NCBI GenBank assembly: GCA_031257595.1
Contig: JAIROH010000198.1
Location: 1-10,489 of the forward strand
Reading direction: 5' to 3'
Origin: Treponema sp.
GTDB lineage: Bacteria > Spirochaetota > Spirochaetia > Treponematales > Breznakiellaceae
Length of the DNA stretch: 10,489 nt
Shown: positions 6,604 through 10,489 of the stretch, in pieces
Position numbering within the stretch: position 1 is the first letter of the stretch
Layout: every line of letters begins with the position of its first letter
Notes under the pieces: model-generated
Seen by the model: the letters and a program-made list of their open reading frames with translations, nothing else
Database searches by the model: none
Told to the model about the DNA's origin: nothing
Position numbers and translations under genes: made by a program

Positions 6604-7092
6604 ATGCGCGAAAAACAACCGGCCAAGACACCCGGTAAAAAAATGGCAATCCGCGGGGGGCTTTTTCTTGCGTGGCTCCTCCTGGGGACGCTGCTCTTTA
6701 TTACCGGCAGGGGCCATACTCTGCTTATAGACAACAGGGATTTTGAAAACATTGAAGCGCCGGATTTAATCACCGTATACGTGGACCGCGGCCGGGGATT
6801 TGAATATTTCCGCGGAGACCGGGATCGCCTGACCCTGGTCGGCTCCAAACACCGTATTCTTGTCGAGTTTAGCGACGGTTCCCCGCCTTTCGAGGGGGAT
6901 TTTACGCTGCCCATACGGGACGACATGTACCTGCTTTCCGTCCCCAAAATAATAAACGGCATAGAACCTTTTGTAGAGGTGTTTCGTACCGTTCCCGAGC
7001 CTTCTGCCGAAGAAGACGAATTTGACTTCAATGAAGATTTTGAAGGTTTCGAAGATTTCGGCGGAAGCGGCGATCCCGCCGTAACAGGTTAA
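6604..7092 (+). CDS. Small membrane-anchored protein with acidic tail, unknown function
   Basis: A 162-residue protein with a strong ribosome-binding site, AAGGAGGA (6593-6600). A basic N-terminus (REKQPAKTPGKK) is followed by one hydrophobic segment at about 17-36, so an inner-membrane anchor with the rest outside the cytoplasm is likely. Residues 40-125 are a compact, probably beta-rich domain (DNRDFENIEAPDLITVYVDRG, ILVEFSDG, LPIRDDMYLLSVP). The last 30 residues are strongly acidic with Phe spaced among Asp/Glu (DEFDFNEDFEGFEDFGG) and are probably disordered. I have a weak memory of a spirochaete DUF6672 family with this profile but cannot confirm it. It is followed by a separate promoter, so it is probably its own transcription unit. 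Confidence 0.75.
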   Translation: MREKQPAKTPGKKMAIRGGLFLAWLLLGTLLFITGRGHTLLIDNRDFENIEAPDLITVYVDRGRGFEYFRGDRDRLTLVGSKHRILVEFSDGSPPFEGDFTLPIRDDMYLLSVPKIINGIEPFVEVFRTVPEPSAEEDEFDFNEDFEGFEDFGGSGDPAVTG

Positions 7093-7124
7093 AACGGATA
7101 CTTCAACGAACCCTTGTGCCGTAC

Positions 7125-7153
7125 TTGACTTGCTTTTTTCGTTGGCGTAAAGT
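7125..7153 (+). promoter_or_regulatory. Likely sigma-70 promoter of the receiver gene
   Basis: TTGACT (7125-7130) and TAAAGT (7148-7153) are separated by 17 bp, close to consensus in sequence and spacing. The predicted start falls near 7160, about 20 bases before the ATG, leaving just room for GAGGAG (7165-7170). An inverted repeat, CAACGAA (7104-7110) with TTCGTTG (7138-7144), straddles the -35 box and might be an operator. Confidence 0.6.
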
Positions 7154-7178
7154 AATATGAAAATGAGGAGCGTACCGC

Positions 7179-7616
7179 ATGATTGCAAAGAGTGATATGC
7201 CCAGTATCAACGAAAAACCGCCTGAGGGAGCAAAGCCGGAAGGAGGATCTTACCGGGTTCTTGTGGTAGACGATTCCATGTTTATCGCCAAACAGCTCGG
7301 TCAAATCTTTACATCCGAAGGTTTTGAGGTGGTGGGGACCGCCGGCGACGGCGCCCAGGGTGTGGAAAAATACAAAGAGTTGTACCCAAATATAGATTTG
7401 GTCACGATGGATATTACCATGCCGGTTATGGACGGTGTTTCAGCGCTGGAAAAGATACTGGAATTTGACAAAGAAGCCTGTGTTGTCATGGTGAGTGCCC
7501 TGGGAAAAGAAGACGTGGTAAAAAAATCACTCTTGATGGGTGCGAAAAGCTACATTGTAAAGCCTCTGGACCGGAAAAAGGTTCTGGAGAGGGTCGTTTC
7601 CATACTGAAACGGTAA
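7179..7616 (+). CDS. Stand-alone CheY-like response regulator receiver
   Basis: A 145-residue single-domain receiver. The acidic pair Asp31-Asp32 (VVDDS), phospho-acceptor Asp78 (VTMDITMP), Ser106 (VMVSALG) and Lys128 (IVKP) form a complete phosphorylation site. There is no output domain, so it probably acts by protein binding, as CheY or Spo0F do. Residues 1-23 are a polar, Pro/Glu/Lys-rich extension before the fold; ATG 7179 is kept because GAGGAG lies eight bases upstream. No histidine kinase or chemotaxis gene is in the window, so its partner is unknown. The flavodiiron gene begins 27 bp after its stop with no terminator between, so the two may be co-transcribed. Confidence 0.92.
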   Translation: MIAKSDMPSINEKPPEGAKPEGGSYRVLVVDDSMFIAKQLGQIFTSEGFEVVGTAGDGAQGVEKYKELYPNIDLVTMDITMPVMDGVSALEKILEFDKEACVVMVSALGKEDVVKKSLLMGAKSYIVKPLDRKKVLERVVSILKR

Positions 7617-7643
7617 ACAGGTCACAAAATTCTAAATTCTCAA

Positions 7644-8852
7644 ATGAAAGCCCATAAAATAAGCGATTCGGTTTTTTGTATTTATGCCGATATCACGACA
7701 ACCGATCTTTTTGAGGGAATTTGGCCCATACCAAACGGAGTTTCCCTTAATTCCTACCTGGTGCGGGGTGAAAAAACGGCCCTGGTTGACCTTATCCGGG
7801 ACTGGTCCGAAGCTCCGAAGCAGCTTGCCGAGGCCCTTGCCTCGGCGGGGACGGGTTTTGACAAGGTTGATTACCTTATCCTTAACCACCTTGAGCCGGA
7901 TCATACCGGCTGGCTTGGGGAATTCCGCAAAATCAACCCAAAAGCCGAAATTATTTCCACCGCCAAGGGGATCAACCTCGTTAAAACGTTCTATAAGGAA
8001 GAAACGGGTCTTAGGGCGGTTAAAGACGGAGAAAAGCTCGATCTGGGCGGACCGGAACTGACTTTTTTTGAAACCCCCAACATCCACTGGCCCGAAACGA
8101 TGATGACCTGGGAGCCCCGGTCGGGAACCCTTTTTTCCTGCGACGCGTTCGGATCGTTCGGAGCGCTGGGCGGACGGGTTTTTGACGACGAATTCAGCCC
8201 GGAAGAACACGCTTTTTATGAAAAAGAAAGTCTCCGTTACTATTCCAACATTGTTTCGTCGTTTTCGACGTTTGTGGAACGGGGCGTGGAAAAGCTTTCC
8301 GGCCTGGATATTAAGTACGTAGCCCCCAGCCATGGCATTGTCTGGAGAAAAGATCCCAGGGCTATTGTGGATCGTTATCTGAAGTACGCCGGCTATTCAA
8401 AAGGGGCCACGGAGAAGGAAATCGCCGTTATCTGGGGTTCGATGTACGGCAATACCAAAAAGGGAGTGGATGCGGTTATCCGGGGCATAGAGGCCGAAGG
8501 GCTGCCGTACAGCGTTCACCGTATTCCCGATGAGGACGTGTCCTATTCCCTGGCCGACGCGTTTAAGGCAAGCGCCCTCGTGTTGGCGATGCCTACCTAC
8601 GAATACGCGATGTTTCCGCCAATGGCCTATGTGCTGGATATTTTCAGGCGCAAGCATATTTTCGGCAAAACCGTCCTCCGTATCGGTTCCTGGGGCTGGG
8701 TCGGGGGCGCCAAAAAGGAATACGAAGCGATGATTGAAGCCCTTAAATGGGAAAGCGTCCCGTCGATGGAATGGGCCGGCGCCCCGACCGGGCAGGAACT
8801 TGCCGTACTCGAGGAGCGGGGTCGTGAGCTCGCCCAGGCGGTAAAAGCTTAA
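7644..8852 (+). CDS. fprA: Flavodiiron protein, FprA (A-type flavoprotein) family
   Basis: A 402-residue cytoplasmic flavodiiron protein, expected to reduce O2 to water and/or NO to N2O. The N-terminal metallo-beta-lactamase-like domain (about 1-250) has every iron ligand: His82, Glu84, Asp86 and His87 (NHLEPDHTG), His148 (NIHWPETM), Asp167 (SCDAFGSFG) and His230 (APSHGIVW). The flavodoxin-like domain (about 258-402) shows the FMN phosphate loop WGSMYGNTKK (264-273) and the MPTYEYAMFPP and GSWGWVGGAKKE segments. There is no C-terminal rubredoxin, so this is the simple class that takes electrons from separate rubredoxin or ferredoxin. The ATG at 7644 lacks a Shine-Dalgarno sequence, and its upstream bases are AT-rich, so it may depend on coupling or unstructured mRNA. 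The choice between O2 and NO as physiological substrate cannot be made from sequence. Confidence 0.95.
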   Translation: MKAHKISDSVFCIYADITTTDLFEGIWPIPNGVSLNSYLVRGEKTALVDLIRDWSEAPKQLAEALASAGTGFDKVDYLILNHLEPDHTGWLGEFRKINPKAEIISTAKGINLVKTFYKEETGLRAVKDGEKLDLGGPELTFFETPNIHWPETMMTWEPRSGTLFSCDAFGSFGALGGRVFDDEFSPEEHAFYEKESLRYYSNIVSSFSTFVERGVEKLSGLDIKYVAPSHGIVWRKDPRAIVDRYLKYAGYSKGATEKEIAVIWGSMYGNTKKGVDAVIRGIEAEGLPYSVHRIPDEDVSYSLADAFKASALVLAMPTYEYAMFPPMAYVLDIFRRKHIFGKTVLRIGSWGWVGGAKKEYEAMIEALKWESVPSMEWAGAPTGQELAVLEERGRELAQAVKA

Positions 8853-8865
8853 GGAAGGCGGCGCA

Positions 8866-8976
8866 ATGGCGATTACGTGTTATCCGGCCGGAAAAGCCGC
8901 GCCCGATGTCTCGCCCACTGTTGCCGGGCGAGTTATGTTTATACCGAGAAAAGACAAGGTAGGTTATGCAGGATAG
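8866..8976 (+). CDS. Possible 36-residue micro-ORF between fprA and hemerythrin
   Basis: An ATG at 8866 has a fair ribosome-binding site (AAGGAAGG at 8851-8858) and reads 36 codons to TAG 8974-8976, overlapping the hemerythrin start by 11 bases in another frame. The product begins MAITCYPAGKAAPDVSP and has no domain or membrane segment that I recognise. It could be a coupling leader for the hemerythrin gene or a chance ORF. A hairpin at 8910-8932 lies within it. Confidence 0.3.
   Translation: MAITCYPAGKAAPDVSPTVAGRVMFIPRKDKVGYAG
8910..8932 (+). promoter_or_regulatory. Hairpin between fprA and hemerythrin genes
   Basis: CTCGCCC (8910-8916) and GGGCGAG (8926-8932) form a perfect 7-bp stem with a 9-nt loop. 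No T-run follows (TTATGTTTATA), so it is a poor terminator. It may moderate read-through or processing between the two genes. Confidence 0.45.
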
Positions 8977-9391
8977 CGAACGTGACGGTTTTATCGTTTG
9001 GAAAGACGAGTATTCGGTCCAATTCAGGATCATTGACGAGCAGCACCGGGGGCTTGTCGCCATGACCAACGATCTTCTAAAAGGATGTAAAGCCGGCGGA
9101 AATTCCCGGGACGCCGTTTTTATGGAAACGGTGCGCAAGGCTGTAGAATATGCCCAGGTACATTTTTATACGGAAGAAAAATACATGAAGCAGGCCGCCT
9201 ATCCCGAACTGGAACAGCATAAAGGAGAACACGCGGCGTTTGTAAGCAAGGTCCAGGAAACCGTCGCCGCCTTTGAACAGGGCAAGGCGGATCCGTTTGA
9301 TCTTGCGATTTTTCTCAAAGAATGGCTTCTTTCCCATATCGCGGTTTCGGATAAAAAATACGCCCCGTACCTGGCCGCGCTGCCGCAGTAG
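8966..9391 (+). CDS. Bacteriohemerythrin
   Basis: A 141-residue single-domain hemerythrin that binds O2 reversibly at a non-haem di-iron site. All seven ligands are visible: His27 (DEQHRGL), His66 and Glu70 (VHFYTEEKYM), His85 and His89 (EQHKGEHAAF), and His124 and Asp129 (LLSHIAVSDKKY). The length and the N-terminal FIVWKDEYSVQFRIID are typical of the family. The start at 8966 follows AAGGTAGG closely. Lying after a flavodiiron gene in the same direction, it may store or deliver O2 to that enzyme or act as an O2 or NO sensor. The gene ends only 11 bp from the convergent regulator gene, and no terminator is visible between them. Confidence 0.93.
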   Translation: MQDSERDGFIVWKDEYSVQFRIIDEQHRGLVAMTNDLLKGCKAGGNSRDAVFMETVRKAVEYAQVHFYTEEKYMKQAAYPELEQHKGEHAAFVSKVQETVAAFEQGKADPFDLAIFLKEWLLSHIAVSDKKYAPYLAALPQ

Positions 9392-9402
9392 TTTACGGCT
9401 CG

Positions 9403-9837
9403 TTAGATAAAAAACATATAGGATTCGTCGGGGTCTACGGTTCCCGCCAGGGACGCCAGGGTTTTATTGTCGATTACCTTGGCTATCCTTGCGTTAAGCC
9501 TGTCCAAAACGGTTGTCCTTATGCATCGCTGAAGCCTGGATTCCGGCTTTCCGGAATCCGGAGGATCCGCGACCAGCATATCTCCTTCCAGAATCCGAAG
9601 CACGTCGCCGATAATAATTTCCTCCGCCGGTTTTGCGAGTACGTATCCGCCCGAAGCGCCTTTGACAGAACGGATAAAGCCGGAACGGCGGAGAATAACG
9701 GCAAGCTGCTCCAGGTACCGCAGGGAAATGTTCTGCCGTTTTGCCGTTTCCGCCAGCGGTATATGGCTTTCGCCGGCGCGCTCTGTCAAATCAATAAGCA
9801 GTCTGATGCCGTAACGGCCCCGGGTGGAAATTTTCAT
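9403..9837 (-). CDS. Rrf2-family regulator lacking the full cysteine set
   Basis: A 144-residue winged-helix regulator of the Rrf2 family, as shown by MKISTRGRYGIRLLIDL at the start, the recognition helix ISLRYLEQLAVILRRSGFI (37-55), the wing VKGASGGYVLAKP (58-70) and IGDVLRILEGD (76-86). In IscR-like members three cysteines in the next segment bind an Fe-S cluster. Here positions 92 and 99 are Pro and Glu, and only Cys105 remains, so this protein is unlikely to hold the usual cluster. Its start overlaps the stop of the upstream paralogue as ATGA, indicating coupled translation. The last residues (DPDESYMFFI) differ from the paralogue. Possible roles are a cluster-independent partner, a thiol sensor through Cys105, or a co-repressor formed by heterodimerisation. 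Confidence 0.9.
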   Translation of the reverse strand: MKISTRGRYGIRLLIDLTERAGESHIPLAETAKRQNISLRYLEQLAVILRRSGFIRSVKGASGGYVLAKPAEEIIIGDVLRILEGDMLVADPPDSGKPESRLQRCIRTTVLDRLNARIAKVIDNKTLASLAGTVDPDESYMFFI

Positions 9838-10268
9838 ATCACATAATCCGGAGTGTCGAGATTTTTGTAGGATTCGGCCAGATCCTTTAAGGAAATGGAA
9901 TCCACACAGTCGGCGATTTCATGGTACAGCTCTTTCCATGTGTGCCGGGTATTGCAGGTTTTTTCCCGTATACAGAGACGATCCGCCGCGGCGCAGTCCA
10001 CGGGTATAAGGGGGCCTTCAACCGTACGGAGCACGTCCCCCACCTTGATCCGGGCCGGAGTTTTTGCCGTAATATAGCCGCCCAACGGACCCCGGCTGCC
10101 CTTAACGATTCCCGCTTTTCGCAGGGGAATGAAAAGCTGTTCGAGGTACCCCACGGAAATGCCTGTATTTTCGGCAATGGAACGGGTACTGATATAATTA
10201 CCTTCCGGCTGGAGGGCAATGTACAAAAGAGCTTCCAGTGAATATCTGCCTTTGGTTGATATTTTCAT
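9834..10268 (-). CDS. Rrf2-family regulator with IscR-like cysteine motif
   Basis: A 144-residue winged-helix regulator beginning MKISTKGRYSLEALLYIAL, with recognition helix ISVGYLEQLFIPLRKAGIV (37-55) and wing GSRGPLGGYITAKTP (57-71). Cys92, Cys99 and Cys105 (spacing C-x6-C-x5-C) followed by His109 match the place and approximate spacing of the Fe-S ligands in IscR and related Fe-S Rrf2 proteins, so a cluster sensing O2, NO or iron status is likely but inferred. It is the first gene of a two-gene unit with its paralogue. Its 5' region carries repeated TGTC motifs that might be autoregulatory sites. No isc, suf or nif gene lies in the window; the nearest plausible targets are fprA and hemerythrin. 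No clear Shine-Dalgarno is seen directly before its ATG; GGACAGGACA lies 7-16 bases upstream. Confidence 0.92.
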   Translation of the reverse strand: MKISTKGRYSLEALLYIALQPEGNYISTRSIAENTGISVGYLEQLFIPLRKAGIVKGSRGPLGGYITAKTPARIKVGDVLRTVEGPLIPVDCAAADRLCIREKTCNTRHTWKELYHEIADCVDSISLKDLAESYKNLDTPDYVI

Positions 10269-10273
10269 TTTAG

Positions 10274-10335
10274 TGTCCTGTCCAAAACAAATAAGAGAAT
10301 TGTCCGATAACCTTTAGTTGTCGAACAAGTCTAAT
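10274..10335 (-). promoter_or_regulatory. Candidate operator/promoter region of the Rrf2 pair
   Basis: TGTCCA (10279), TGTCCG (10301) and TGTCGA (10319) are three similarly oriented motifs spaced 22 and 18 bp apart, near two helical turns. The last lies in a small dyad, TTGT-CGA-ACAA (10318-10328), flanked by TTAG and CTAA. Rrf2 proteins commonly repress their own promoters, so these are reasonable binding-site candidates. No strong -35/-10 pair was found on the minus strand. Confidence 0.3.
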
Positions 10336-10368
10336 AACATAGCCGCGGCACGCGGTTACCGTCGCCCT

Positions 10369-10435
10369 AGGAGCCTGTCGCGCTTGTGGATATTTTTGCA
10401 TACTTATGCAAAAATATCCCGATTTACGGGCTCCT
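10369..10435. repeat. Nested inverted repeat with a 15-bp perfect inner dyad
   Basis: GGATATTTTTGCATA (10388-10402) and its exact reverse complement (10405-10419) flank two bases, CT. Outside lies a second pair, AGGAGCC (10369-10375) and GGCTCCT (10429-10435). The T5/A5 tracts on both arms make it resemble a two-way terminator, but no gene ends here, so an intergenic repeat element or operator is as likely. A small dyad, CCGCG-GCA-CGCGG, lies just before it at 10343-10355. Confidence 0.8.
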
Positions 10436-10450
10436 TTGGCAGTTTGCATG

Positions 10451-10482
10451 GTATAAAAATTCACTTTCGTGAATTTTTATAC
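10451..10482. repeat. 14-bp perfect AT-rich hairpin at the window end
   Basis: GTATAAAAATTCAC (10451-10464) and GTGAATTTTTATAC (10469-10482) form a perfect stem with loop TTTC. It follows the nested repeat by 15 bases. The small dyad at 1-16 has a related shape (ATTCG-AAAG-CGAAT). No function can be assigned, and the element may continue past the window. Confidence 0.8.
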
Positions 10483-10489
10483 GGTTTTA

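Overview
The window looks like chromosomal DNA of a treponeme-type spirochaete with a fairly high G+C content, possibly one of the insect-gut or environmental lineages. This is inferred from the style of the substrate-binding protein, the paired receiver and flavodiiron genes and the overall codon use; no rRNA or tRNA gene is present to prove it. About 90% of the window is coding. No CRISPR array, tRNA, rRNA or transposase gene was found.

Region 1 (1-5368, + strand) is a four-gene ABC importer operon: a periplasmic substrate-binding protein of the uncharacterised DUF3798 type, a fused double ATPase of RbsA architecture, and two different RbsC-like permeases. The genes are 2 bp apart or overlap by ATGA, and a hairpin with a short T-run ends the operon. 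A strong 43-base stem-loop sits directly before the first ribosome-binding site. The ATPase carries a roughly 70-residue N-terminal extension made entirely of two tandem, in-frame, 102-bp repeats. Removing them restores an ordinary RbsA-like N-terminus on the same GTG start. The substrate is unknown.

Region 2 (5368-6294, - strand) is a single AT-rich gene for a phospholipase-D-fold (HKD) nuclease-like protein with a probable C-terminal winged helix. It resembles HKD restriction endonucleases and is probably acquired. Between it and the next gene lie about 310 bp without a gene, holding several inverted repeats and a possible promoter.

Region 3 (6604-9391, + strand) holds a small membrane-anchored acidic protein, a stand-alone CheY-like receiver with its own likely promoter, a flavodiiron protein (FprA type), a possible 36-residue micro-ORF and a bacteriohemerythrin. 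The last two recognised genes point to O2 or NO handling in an anaerobe.

Region 4 (9403-10268, - strand) is a translationally coupled pair of Rrf2-family regulators converging on the hemerythrin gene. The first keeps three cysteines in an IscR-like spacing, while the second keeps only the third. They may sense redox, Fe-S or NO state and could control the neighbouring detoxification genes. The last 220 bp, upstream of them, contain repeated TGTC motifs and two long, nearly perfect AT-rich hairpins, the larger one nested in an outer inverted repeat. These look like intergenic repeat elements or operators.
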